Part shown: positions 10,430 to 21,455 of the stretch, piece after piece
How positions within the stretch are numbered: the stretch's first letter is position 1
Layout of the letters: every line of letters begins with the position of its first letter
Assembly (NCBI RefSeq): GCF_947172395.1
Contig: NC_069105.1
Location: 5,253,362 to 5,317,361, forward strand
Direction: 5' to 3'
Length of the DNA: 64,000 nucleotides
From: Bicyclus anynana
Taxonomy: Eukaryota; Arthropoda; Insecta; Lepidoptera; Nymphalidae
The notes under the pieces: generated by a model
Told to the model about the DNA's origin: nothing
Database searches by the model: none
The model's input: only the letters and a program-made list of their open reading frames with translations
Translations under genes and position numbers: made by a program

Positions 10430-12883
10430 TCACTGCTGCTGGCCCTGCTGCGCCTGGCTCGCCGCCTTCGTGATGACGATGGTCTGCTTGCCGCCGCTGC
10501 CCGCCTTGCCCAGCTGCAGCATATTCGAGGGCAGCGTGATGATCTTGTTGCCGCCCACCGAGTTGGCCGACACCAGCTTGACGATGGTGGCGCCCGGCGC
10601 GAGCCCCTGCGCCGCGCTCACCGACACCGCGGGCCGGCTCTGCATCATCGCCATCTTGGGCACCGTGGCCACCGTCATGCCCGTCGACGTCTTCACGAGC
10701 GTCACGTACTGCGGCGCGGCGCCCGCGGGCGCGCCTCCGCCCGGCGTCTTCTTGATGATGACGGGGATGCCGGCGTTGGCGCCCGCCTGCCGCAGGACCG
10801 TCGCGCCGGCGCCGCCCGCCGCCGTCGTGGGCGCCGCTTCGCCCGGCTTAGCCGTCACGATCTTGTACACGGGCGCGTTCATCTGCTGGCCCGCGATCTT
10901 GATGGCGCCGCCCGCGCCGCCCAGCACGGGCAGCCCGCCCGCGCCCAGCTTCACGGGCACGCCTCCCGTCACCTTGCCCGCGGCGGTCGCCAGCGGCGCG
11001 CCGCTCGTCGTCTTCACCAGCACGTTGCTGGCGCCGATCTTCACGTTGCCGGGCCCCAGCTTGAGCGGCGTGCCCACCTTCTGCACGGTGTTGGCGGCCA
11101 GCTTGCCGTGCACGGCGGCGGGCCCGATCTTGAGCGGCAGCGCGCCGCCCGCCAACTTCACGGGCACGTTGCCGCCGCCCAGCTTGACGGGCACGCCGCC
11201 CGAGCCCGTCTTCACCTGCACGAAGCGCGGCGAGCCCGCCACGCCCGGCGCGCCGATCACGATCTGCTGCGACGACTGCGCCGTGGACACGCGCACCGTG
11301 GCCGGGGTGCCCGCGCCGCTCACGATGCGCGTCACTCCCTGGGGCGTCATGGCAGCCACCTTGATCTGCTGCGACGAGCCGGGCGCCGGCGACTTCAGCA
11401 CCTTGCCCTGGTATGTCTGCTTGACGCCGGGCGTGCCCGGGGATATCTTGACTGTGGCCTGCTGCGGCGTCCTGATCGCGCCCGCCATGACTTTCTGCGG
11501 AGTGGACGCGACCGGCGCGGTGATCGCGGCAACGGGTGACGCGACGGCGACGGCGGGCCGCGCGGGCGGGTCGGCGGGCGCGGCGGGCGAGACGGGCACG
11601 GGCGACGCCAGCCCGAAGGCTTTGGCCGCGTCCGGCTGCGCGACGGGCGAGGCGGGCGGCGGCGCGGCCACCGGCTCGGCGGCGGCGGGGAAGCGCGCCG
11701 GGGTCACCTTGCCGCACTTCTGCACTTGCAGCAGGTACGTGGTGATCGTGTTCATGGCGGGCCAGCTGAGCTCCAGCGAGGTGGTGCCGGCGCGCACCAG
11801 CGCCACGCGGCCGGCCTGCGGCGGCACGCCCACCTCCAGGTACCACAGGTCCTTGCAGCAGATCTGGTTGTTCCACGTCTTGCGGTAGCCGTCGCGGCCC
11901 GACCAGATGTACAGGCGCGTCTGGATGGCCACGGCGCTGTGGCCGGCGCGCGCGCGAGGCACGCACTCCTCGAACTTGTCCAGCGCGATGCTGTCCCACG
12001 TGAGCGTGTCCAGGTCGAGCGAGGCCAGCGTGTTGGTGCACTTCCACTCCTTCTCGTGCGTGGCCAGCTTGGACTCGTCGGGCACGAGCGGCACCCAGCC
12101 GCCGTACACGTACATGTGGCGGCCCACCACGGTGGCCGTGTGCAGCGAGCGCGGCAGCGGCGCCGGCCCGCCCAGCTCGGGCCGCGCCCACGACATGCTG
12201 TCCACGTCCAGCACCCACAGGTCGCCGAGCCGCGAGCCGCTCATGCCGCCGTAGATGATGAGCGACGACTTGCCGCTGCTCTTGTCGGTGTAGGCCACGC
12301 CGCTGTGAGACTCCCGCGGCGGCGGCGACTGCCCGTACGTCAGCGGGATGTCCCACACGGTCATGGACGAGTTGGGGTACAGCTCCAGCGTGTACAGGTC
12401 GTTCAGGTAGCGCGGGATGTTGTTCTTGGGGTCGTCGCTCTCGTTGGCCAGCCCCCCGAACAGGTACACCTTACCGTTCAGCAGCGTGAAGCTGTGTCCG
12501 AGGCGCGGGCACGGCGGCAGGCCTTGCTTGGGTGGCAAGGGTTTCAGCCGCTTCCACTCCCATCTGGAAGCCTGCAGTTCGTACAGATCGTTGGAATACT
12601 TGCCGTACTCTACCATGCCGCCGAACACCAGCAGACGGGTGCCGTCGACGACGAAGCCGTAGGCGGCGCATCCCGGAGGAACTTCTCCCTTCGTGACCGG
12701 GACGAACCATTGGTTGGTGGTGGTGTTGAAGACGTGAAGCTCGTGAACGATCCCTTCGTTTCCGCCGCCGAAAACTATCATCAAATCTTTTATAGCGACC
12801 GCCCGATGGCCATGGCGGGGTCTCGGTTGAGGGCCACTAGGATTGTACACTTTTTGCCACTTAAGTACAGCGTTTTCCTTCAT
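10430..12883 (-). CDS. Hcf: Host cell factor (HCF/HCFC1 orthologue), N-terminal part: kelch beta-propeller, FN3 start, low-complexity region
   Basis: An uninterrupted 817-codon frame on the minus strand. Residues 8 to about 350 form the kelch propeller of HCF, with RPRHGHRAVAIK, LLVFGGMVEYGKYSNDLYEL, ASRWEWKRLK, GLANESDDPKNNIPRYLNDL and THEKEWKCTNTLA, all diagnostic of HCF rather than other kelch proteins. Residues 352-393 (VPPQAGRVALVRAG to LLQVQKCG) match the first half of the HCF FN3 module. Residues 394-817 are Ala/Pro/Gly/Val-rich, like the HCF basic region. HCF is a nuclear scaffold that links transcription factors to histone-modifying complexes. The start is supported by an A-rich context (AAAATGA). 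The frame ends in QQGQQQ and TGA, but HCF proteins normally continue for hundreds of residues to C-terminal FN3 repeats, which are not seen here. The TGA lies inside GTGAGG, a plausible splice donor, so the real gene may continue leftward past the window. Coding DNA is far more GC-rich than its flanks. Confidence 0.93.
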   Translation of the reverse strand: MKENAVLKWQKVYNPSGPQPRPRHGHRAVAIKDLMIVFGGGNEGIVHELHVFNTTTNQWFVPVTKGEVPPGCAAYGFVVDGTRLLVFGGMVEYGKYSNDLYELQASRWEWKRLKPLPPKQGLPPCPRLGHSFTLLNGKVYLFGGLANESDDPKNNIPRYLNDLYTLELYPNSSMTVWDIPLTYGQSPPPRESHSGVAYTDKSSGKSSLIIYGGMSGSRLGDLWVLDVDSMSWARPELGGPAPLPRSLHTATVVGRHMYVYGGWVPLVPDESKLATHEKEWKCTNTLASLDLDTLTWDSIALDKFEECVPRARAGHSAVAIQTRLYIWSGRDGYRKTWNNQICCKDLWYLEVGVPPQAGRVALVRAGTTSLELSWPAMNTITTYLLQVQKCGKVTPARFPAAAEPVAAPPPASPVAQPDAAKAFGLASPVPVSPAAPADPPARPAVAVASPVAAITAPVASTPQKVMAGAIRTPQQATVKISPGTPGVKQTYQGKVLKSPAPGSSQQIKVAAMTPQGVTRIVSGAGTPATVRVSTAQSSQQIVIGAPGVAGSPRFVQVKTGSGGVPVKLGGGNVPVKLAGGALPLKIGPAAVHGKLAANTVQKVGTPLKLGPGNVKIGASNVLVKTTSGAPLATAAGKVTGGVPVKLGAGGLPVLGGAGGAIKIAGQQMNAPVYKIVTAKPGEAAPTTAAGGAGATVLRQAGANAGIPVIIKKTPGGGAPAGAAPQYVTLVKTSTGMTVATVPKMAMMQSRPAVSVSAAQGLAPGATIVKLVSANSVGGNKIITLPSNMLQLGKAGSGGKQTIVITKAASQAQQGQQQ

Positions 12884-14323
12884 TTTTACTATACATTTGT
12901 TACTAAACTTTACACCGTATGTATCGCTCGGGATGCGTATCTACAGCATAGACAATGAGAAACGTCGTAAATAAGCTTTGAAGAAAATATTCGGGTCAGT
13001 AGCAGCTTCGTAATGCTATCTTATACGACTTTCTCTTTCGCACTTATGCATTTCGCCTATGAGTAATAAAAAATCACCTTATGAAGCTTCGAGTGTATAA
13101 CAAAAATGGCGTTAGCAACAGCAATGGCAACCTAACGAAAGGTGAAAGAGCGGCGTCGGACGTCAAGAATACTCTATGCGTGGTTATAGATTAAAAATAT
13201 TAACATTACGATTTAGAAATAAAATAAACAAATTCAATTTGAGGCTTAATATGGACACAGCTGACATTAAAACTGAAGTTTACATATGGTATTCAATAAT
13301 TAACAATTATAAAAGAACATTTTTAACATTATTTTGCCCTTGATTTTAAACTATCAACTACATTCTCTATGGTACAAAAATGCATTTTTAAACCTGGCAA
13401 TAAGGTTAAATTTTTCTCATGTTGGTGAAACTGATGTGGCAAAAGCGCGGTTACTTATTAATTAAGTTTTATTTAATAATCCTTTCAATATTAAGTGAAA
13501 TTTAAACAAGATTTAAATTGTAGTTATGAAAAATTGTGAATAAATGTTTATTTCCCTGTTAGATATATGTATAAATAGGACGTTTTTGTGCTAACCTAGA
13601 TTATTGTTTTTATTTATATTTCTATAGACTTTATAGAATATTGTCTTTGGTTTACAAGTTTTTTTTTCCAACTGGTTTTATGGCTCTGAGTTCAGAGTTG
13701 TATACTTATGTGCGTTTGGACCACAGGAATAAAAATTGTGTGGAATAAAAACGCCTTGCGGCCTTGATACTCAGAATAATATTAAAAAGACCAGTATCGC
13801 TTCCAAATTCACCAAAAAAGTTATCTGTAGTTTATTGAGGGAAAAACCCAGAATAATATGACTAAATTGGAAATGTTTCGTAATGCAAGGGAAAATGGTT
13901 ATTCCGTAGCACAGATTATTTTACACTACGTATTCCTTAAATAGTGTCATTGTGAAAGCCATAGATACCATAGATAAAAGGTCAAAGCCTTTGACACCTA
14001 TATATAATGGACCTGTGACAAATTTACGTCAAATTTGGTCAAGGATTTAATTTTTTAAAGAATAAACATAATTTTTTCGTACCGCTCTAACTTAATGAAA
14101 GCTACCTTAATGGAGCGAGATAGATATTTTTTTAGTCATTGCGTAAAGAGGTTAGACATATTTTACATGACAGCATCAATTTTGTCAGTTGTGACCAAAT
14201 TATCTTTTGTTTTTGGTGATCCAAAATGGCTATTGTTGTGGTTCCAGTGTAACGGTATTCGAAATATTACGGAAATAATAACTAATAAGCTTGTGAATCG
14301 CAAAATAAATTAAATATTATACA
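12884..14323. other. HCF to THAP-exon spacer, presumed bidirectional promoter region
   Basis: No repeats recognised. The first 300 bases next to HCF are mixed in composition and the rest is AT-rich. No core promoter motif can be assigned with confidence. Confidence 0.45.
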
Positions 14324-14394
14324 ATGGTGAAGTGCGCAGTTGTTGCCTGCACCAACAAAACCCAAACAAAACTAGCGGGAATTTCATTTCACAA
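14324..14394 (+). CDS. Orphan first exon of a THAP zinc-finger protein (partial)
   Basis: The frame reads MVKCAVVACTNKT...GISFHK, the N-terminal signature of THAP domains: start Met, Cys-X4-Cys pair of the C2CH zinc finger, then the G-I-S-F-H motif. It runs to a good donor (ACAA|GTTAGT) after 23 codons plus two bases, about where THAP genes often have an intron. THAP domains bind DNA, and several THAP proteins recruit HCF. The exon is divergent from HCF, about 1.4 kb from its start codon. No continuation exon with the expected FP motif and the rest of the finger was found downstream, so this may be a remnant, or a gene with an intron interrupted by the 1.2-kb foldback element that follows. 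Confidence 0.55.
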
Positions 14395-14640
14395 GTTAGT
14401 ATTAAAATCTTTGATTTTTTTCTGTTGATATTGAGTACTTTAAAGGTATTTTTTTTTAAATAGGCCCATTGACTAATTTAAAGCTTTACAATACGTGATT
14501 TTATGGGCAATCCTTTAAAGAATTGAATTATTTCACGAGTTTTGGTTTGACCGTATACGTAGTGTTGGGAAAGTATTGTTTACAATATCGATGAATAGTG
14601 AACAATTGATTTGTTTCGCTATAATAATTACGTTAATTGA

Positions 14641-15842
14641 TATAATAATCAATAAAAAATACTCCATCTTATTTCTTTAGTTTTTGAGAACAGTTCTTAA
14701 AATATTTAAAAACATATGACGCCATTTTTCTTGAATAATATTGAAAATTACTGATGCGACGGTTCGTATCGTACTGACAAGAGAACGTATTCGTTTTTGA
14801 ATATTCGTATTCGTATTCGTAGCGGGTACGACACCGTCATGTTCCGTACGCTCCATCTGTATATTAATGATTAATCTGTGTTAAACACAAAACACTTTAT
14901 TGAGAAAATCAATTGAATGGAATTTTATATTATAATAATGTAAGACAGAATTTAAAATGTTTCATTTTAGTAAACATAATATTTTGTATAATTTTATATC
15001 GAGTGCTTAATTATTATCGATAAAACAGACCTAGCTCAATATAGAGACCAAACATGGTTACCGGAAGCCTCAACTTTAAATACTTGTCACATATCCTCTA
15101 TTATTTATGTATCTAAGGTCAAAGCATTGTTTACTTTTGATTTTACTTTACTTCGTAGCACAGATTAATAGATACTACGTTTCGTAGATAATCAATAAGT
15201 TTGTACAGTTCATTCCAAATCCGAATTCCAGAAACGTAAACAAAAAACAACGTTAACTTCGAAAACGAAATTTTCACTGTTGCATATAATAATCACTCAT
15301 AAAGGTCTTATTTATTAAAGTGAAACATTTGAAGTTTATATTATTACACAAAAGTAACTCAAAATTTGTAATTTAAAGTAATATTTTATCGAAACACTAA
15401 AACATGCCGTAAATGAAGACACAGACGAATAACTAACTGAACACTTTTGACAAGTTTGACATATAAAAATTGACAGATATATTAGGGCTTGAAATTAAAA
15501 ATGAACTATAGAGTGAATAATAGAAGCCATCAAAATCAATTATAAAATCGAATGTTTTTAATGTGGACTTTTATCTATAAAATGATATAAAACAAAATAA
15601 AATAATATACAATAATATACAGATGGACACGCGTACAGAACACGACGTTGTCGTAGCCGCAACAAATACAAAATTCAAAAACGAATACATTCTCGAGTCA
15701 GTACGACACGAACCGTCACATCAGTAATTTTCAATATTATTTAAGAAAAATGGCGTCTTATGTTTTTAAATATTTTAAAAACTGTCCTCAAAAACTAAAA
15801 TAATAAGATGAACATTTTTTTTGGTTATTATTGATTATTATA
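14641..15842. mobile_element. 1.2-kb foldback element with about 230-bp terminal inverted repeats
   Basis: The left arm (about 14641-14875) and right arm (about 15610-15842) are inverted copies. Examples are the outer TATAATAATCAATAA against TTATTGATTATTATA, and the inner AATATTGAAAATTACTGATG against CATCAGTAATTTTCAATATT. The arms run to CCATCTGTATATTA. The centre holds no coding frame. No clear target duplication was seen. It may be a non-autonomous DNA transposon. Confidence 0.8.
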
Positions 15843-17739
15843 CTAAATCACCTAATTTTTGTTAGTGTTAAATTTTTAAATACAAATTATGAAAAAAGTT
15901 TGTATATGCGGATGTCAAGGAGACGCGTGACTTTTGTTTTTTTATGGCTTCAGCACGCAGTTTGTCACGCAGGCCCCCCTCTGGTTACTCTGTAAAAATT
16001 CTTAAAGCAACAGTATTGCACACAGTTAAACTATACACAATTATAAATTTATAAATGCTAAAAAAAATTATAGGACGCAATTGACAAGCCTATTTAACCT
16101 ATTTAACAGTGGTTAATTAAAGATTGAACAGGTATTAAAAATTCGAAACAAATACGACCGCGGAATTTATAATTCATGTCTCAGACAGTGAAAATGACAG
16201 TGATGAGTGATGATGAAGAAAAGATGTGCGCAAAAACTTATGAAATATCATACTGTAGTGAAACTGTATACCATTAAAACATGTAACGATATTTAAAACT
16301 CATTTTTATTCCAGTCTTGCCCTTACAAAAAGTTATATTTTTAAAATCTGTGTTAATATATACCTATCCATTAAATCGGATGCAAATCTTTATGTACCAC
16401 ATCCCATCTGATGGTTGATCAGATGTAGCTACAACGCTATGAATATTTCAACATTAAAATCAGTATTCAAAGATCAATAATTTACATACTGTTTACAACG
16501 TCGCAAGGTTAATTTATAACATAATTGAAACTTTTAGTATTTGGTTGATTATTCGTTCAATCGTCCATTCACTAGTAGTCAATCAATGTTTCACTTCACT
16601 ATGGCTACAGTGACAAACAGTGACAGTTGGTCTGACGCCATATTTGATACGGTTTCTGAACTCGGATTTGGAATGGACTTTACAGTTTACAGTTTACTTA
16701 CTTGTATTGTACTTTATCTTCATTTGTGGTCTGTGTACTTTACTACTTTATATACTTACTCTCAAGGAACATCTTACTCTACTCTTTGTGTACTTTGTTC
16801 AACATATGAACATAATTATTACACTGTAATCTTTGACTTCAACTTCAAGGTAATATCTAATTTACAAACAAGGTAATTAAGTTGCTTAGAAAAACAAATC
16901 ACTTTACAAGAACTTTACAAGAAACAAGTTGTCACATTTTGCTTGTGTTAAAAAATAGGTATAGATGTTAAAATCTTTGCGATGATTTCAGAACTTAACA
17001 ACATAATCACTATGAAATTCAGAAAACAGGTATATTTATTCTATAGTAATAATAATTGACCGACCAAGCACAAATGGTGGTAAGTAGCAAACCACTACCT
17101 ATAAACAGAGAAACACCCACAACACATTGACACACTGTGCCCAAAGTCCAACAACTTGAGTGTTAATCTTCATGTGCCTGTTTCCATCCCTTCAGACCAG
17201 TACACAGAAGTATTTGTTCAAATAATCAAAAATCATAGGGTACATTGTCTTCCACCAATCTGTTATATTATCTCACATCTCTATCCCAATGGACAACACA
17301 AATGAACCCAGACTGTCCTTTTAATGCAGTAAAGTAAACTCAACTGTTTGGTCGCAAATAATGGGTGTGGGTCACATTTTTTCACTCCTTTGAACCTGCC
17401 TGTCAACCCATACTGGAGTAATTTGGTTAACTCAATATACTAACCTGCGAGGAGGGAGATCTGGTTCTGCATATAGTTTGTTACCTAATAACTCTATTGC
17501 TTCAACAAACTTAGTTTTTATGAAAGTTGTGACCTGATTGGTCATGGTTCAGTAGTTTTGTGTTAAAGTCAAATAAACTGGAATAAGTAAGTTGCCTAAA
17601 TATATTTTTATTTTACCTATATTTATTTTTTAAATCAAGTGAATACTTAACCATACACAATAATAATATTATGTATCGATGAGCGAGACCTATCTTTTAT
17701 TATTGATGACTGAATATAATAAATTAAATCTTATTAAAA
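15843..17739. other. No gene recognised
   Basis: Contains a 111-codon open frame at 16541-16876 without recognisable motifs. Otherwise AT-rich with no classified repeat. Confidence 0.5.
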
Positions 17740-18260
17740 CAGAAAAACTTTCTTAATGGGCAATTCTAAGGCCAATCAGATCTTCATCCCAGTTATAGAA
17801 TTTTGCTGGTAATCCTCTGGCACCTACTTCTACGGCGTAATACCTAACCATATAGCCATTTTTAGTTACTTCAAAGTCATATTATTTATTCACTTTTATA
17901 TTGTGGTCCTTTGGAACATTAGTCTCCCACAGCATAGTAAGCTCTACAAGTTATTAGGTTTGTTGGAAAAAAGGAAAATGTCTGGTCTAGATCTTGAAAT
18001 AGCAACATCCACTGGGAATTTATAATGTTCATATGTATCCACTAATAAAGACATATCAGGTGCAGGACCTAGGATTGAAAAGGGTTATGAATTGTTTTTT
18101 TGGAAAATTGAGTCTGTTTTGACAAAGTTAAATTGTCTTTTTAATTTGTATTCAATCCTTTTTGAGCTCTATCTACTGAAAGACTGAAAGGCATAAAGCT
18201 TCATATATAATTTGAAGTACTCTTATCATGATGACGTGAGTGAAGACCCTTATCCAGGAG
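17740..18260 (-). mobile_element. Degenerate retroelement coding fragment, copy 1
   Basis: Read on the minus strand it contains frames like TKNGYMV and VEVGARGLPAK, shared with the copies near 32,330, 49,750 and 57,480. It has many stops and frameshifts. The source family was not identified with certainty. Confidence 0.5.
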
Positions 18261-19249
18261 CACCTTGCATTGAACCAACAAAATGTGTTACTGTTCCTAT
18301 TGCCACCATATTGGATATTTTTATATTGGAAGAATAGATATTGGAAGAATCAGTGGCCTTACTTTTTAAAAGCATTGCAATAAAATACGTAACTCTGTTA
18401 CCTTTAAACGACTAAACCACTAAACCGATTTTGATGAAATTGGTTTATGGATAAATTGGAGCAGAACACTCTATCCCAGAAAAATGTATGTTTCTTGTAG
18501 GATTCGTTCAACAACTTACACCATAGACCACATGATAAGTATAGAAATTAGAGACTGGATGTTTGTAAGACTTTAACATTCGGGGTAAAAATAATTACCT
18601 ATACCGACTTATTTAGTAAGTAATCAAATCTCAGCGGAACCTTTTTGAAAAATCTTCTCAATTAGTGAAAAAGCGTGTCTGATTCATTAGACCGCTACAA
18701 AGGGCGGCGGCCCCTCAAGAGTTTTAAAAAATAAAAGATAAAATTTGTTTCGGGAGAAAAATTTCAATTACGTTGAAGTAAGTAAAAGTATACATTGAGT
18801 AACCGGAAAATCTAAATATAATTTTATCTAAAAATTGTAACTTTAACTTTCGCCTTTATTAAATCGCAGAAAACTGCTATAGTTTGAGAATTACGTTTTA
18901 TTAGTAATTTATTTATTAAAAGTTTCTAAGGTGAACATTCGTCCATCCCCGTATACGACATACGTTTGCCCACCCGCACGGCCACCTCCTTGCCTGGTCT
19001 CGTCATACATACATTACCGGCTTAGCAATAATATTTCATAAATTGCCTAGACATTATACAGGGTGTTTCGGAGTATTTCCCATAACTTGGGGGTGTCGAC
19101 GAGTCCACTTATAGGAGCCGAACTGCACATCACATAACTAATATTTTTTAACTAAAAAATATAAAATATATCTCCGGCTATCCTTGTAACACACGCCTAT
19201 ATCTATCCTCGCATTTCAAAATACCTAATACTTGGCTATGTCACAATTA
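18261..19249. other. No gene recognised
   Basis: 'acagggtgtttcggagtatt' at about 19,070 resembles the edge of a DNA transposon, but no partner end was found. Confidence 0.45.
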
Positions 19250-19745
19250 TAAGGATATATCGGGGCATCGACTATATTCCACTTCTGATATCGGGCGAAG
19301 CCGTAGTCTAAGAGCAGGTTCTAAGCTTTAAGTGTCAAGGATGGCAGATACACAAAGTAACACTATCAATCATTTAACTTACAACTACAGGTCTACCCTC
19401 TATATTGATCAATACAGCGCTGATACCATCACATATAAACCAGGGTTATCTATGATAGAGCAAGGAGTCAGCCACCAGCTGATGTCAGACTTGTAACTGA
19501 TCCAGTTGGGTTAAAGACGTCTTTTACAGTATACAAACACCTAACAATGCAATGGCCTTACTTCTATTAACTCACCCACTGAAGTTCGGAAACACTGTCA
19601 CTATTTTAACACTGCACCATTACTATTTAACAAATGGAAGACGAGTATCCATTCCAAGAACTTGATTACACTAAACTACTCGACCAACAGGCCACAGAGT
19701 GGGAAGGCATCTCCACTCCGTAAAACGTACCGCCTAGGCACCATT
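19250..19745 (+). repeat. Unclassified dispersed repeat, copy 1
   Basis: Shares 'gactatattccacttctgat', 'gatggcagatacacaaagta', 'taaaccagggttatct' and 'aacaatgcaatggccttact' with 35,885-36,495 in the same orientation. No coding frame or terminal repeats seen. Confidence 0.7.
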
Positions 19746-19754
19746 TTAACGCAA

Positions 19755-19912
19755 TACCTTACCCGTACCCTACCCGTACCCTTCCCTACCCTACCCTATC
19801 CTACCCTTCCCCTTCCCTATCGTACCCCTACCTCTACCCTAATCTACTCGTACCCTATTCTACTCTACACCTTCCCTACCTTACCCCTACCCTAGCCCTA
19901 CCCTTAGCAAAA
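19755..19912 (-). repeat. GTAGGG-type minisatellite, array 2
   Basis: C-rich on the plus strand (taccctacccgtacccttcc), the inverse of array 1, adjacent to an 'attataaagaggtaaagttt' repeat. Confidence 0.8.
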
Positions 19913-20741
19913 TTGGCCCTGCCCTTTGAGCGTGGTGCGATGACCAAAGGACTATTTCCCAAGAGACTTCTATGCTAATATTATAAAGAGGTAAAGTTTG
20001 TTTGTCGTCGTAGGGAGTAATCTCTGGATCTACTGGACCGATTTGGAAAATTCTTTTACCAATAGGAAGCTACGGTATTTGCGAGTGTCATAGGCTATGT
20101 TTGATCCCCATATTCACACGGGAACGGAAACTACGTAATTGAAACCGCGGGGCGTCATATAGCGACATTTCGAAATTGTGTATTATCTCCGAAACTATGT
20201 AACTAATTAACATGCTGTAAAGGGCAAATCTTATCTCTATAATACCACAGTAGATATAACAAGCAGTATAGTAACTCGGCCGTATTTTTGAAATAAATAC
20301 CTACAGCCGCGCGCTCCGTAAACATGTGATAGGGCTGCCCGCCTCCAGCATTTTAATTACAATTGCCAACTTTGTGTTTCGATTTAGTTTTGTGATTGTA
20401 AATATACTTTTTCTTAAATAAACAAATAAAATACTTTGTAAATTGTAGTAAAATAGGAAGTGATCAATAAAATGAGTGTTGTTTTTTGATTGGTAAATTT
20501 AAATAAGGCTGATACTGATCAATGATCTTGAAGGACCTTCATATATTTATTTTGGTGAAGCCATCTAGGTATTACCGCCACACTAGGTGACCAAATAATA
20601 AAAAACCGTGTCGGGCCACGCGCAGTGTAGGGTTCCGTAGATTATGTTAGCACTTTAATCCCTTATGTAATGCATACAAATACCGATAACGATATCCGAC
20701 ACTATAGAATAAACGATAAAAAATTGGTCCTGACTTGGCAT

Positions 20742-21455
20742 GAAATCAAAATCAAAATCAAAAATCATTTATTTCAAGTAGGCTCAGTTTACAAGCACTT
20801 TTGACACGTCAGTTGACTATTTGTAAAGATTCTACCACCGGTTCGGAAGGCAGGTTCTGCTGAGAAGATACCGGCAAGAAACTCAACAGTTGCTCTTTTG
20901 AAAAAGTCATACAGTATTATAATTTACAATTAATAACAATTACTGTTTACATTTTTTATAGTTTTACTTTCTGTGTGAAGGTGGAAGCTGATCCAACGAC
21001 CTCCAAGCATCTTTATCATTAAGGAACTCATCAATGTTGTAGTACCCTCGACTAAGTAGATGTTTTTTAACACATTGCTTAAAGCTATGCATTGGCAGGT
21101 CCATCACAGTCTTGGGGATCTTATTATAGAAGAGTACACCCAAACCTACAAAAGATTTTTTTACTCTTTGGAGACGATATGCAGAAATAACTAACTTATG
21201 CCCGTGTCTAGTAAGACGTGGGTTTAAATCTCCTTTTCGTTTGTACAAATTAATATTTTGTCTTACATAGATTATGCTGTTATATATATATTGACAGGCT
21301 ACTGTTAGTATACCTATTTCTTTAAACTTTTGACGAAGGGACTCGCGTGATTTTAATTGATATATTGCTCGAATTGCTCTTTTTTGAAGAACAAATATAG
21401 ATTGTATATCGGCAGCCTTGCCCCACAATAAAATACCGTAAGACATTACGCTGTG
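20742..21455 (-). mobile_element. 5'-truncated LINE, copy 1 (C-terminal end of reverse transcriptase ORF plus 3' UTR)
   Basis: The minus-strand frame 21446-20964 encodes 160 residues (MSYGILLWGKAADIQSIFVL ... LLSRGYYNIDEFLNDK) typical of the C-terminal tail of CR1/Jockey-group LINE polyproteins. It is followed by a 3' UTR and a short (TTTTGA)n tail near 20,745. It differs from the copy at 56,348 by only two residues, so both are young. The shared sequence begins at CACAGCGTAATG in both copies. Confidence 0.8.

Noticed and set aside
10848..12356. A 502-codon second minus-strand frame within HCF
   Set aside because: A shifted reading of the same exon with Arg/Ala/Gly-rich nonsense composition.
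10349..12958. Long plus-strand frames (396, 472 and 410 codons) opposite HCF
   Set aside because: They are antisense or frame-shifted readings of the GC-rich HCF exon, with Arg/Ala/His-biased composition and no domain; the minus-strand kelch frame explains the region.
16541..16876. A 111-codon open frame
   Set aside because: No signal, domain or splice context recognised; expected by chance in this length of AT-rich DNA.
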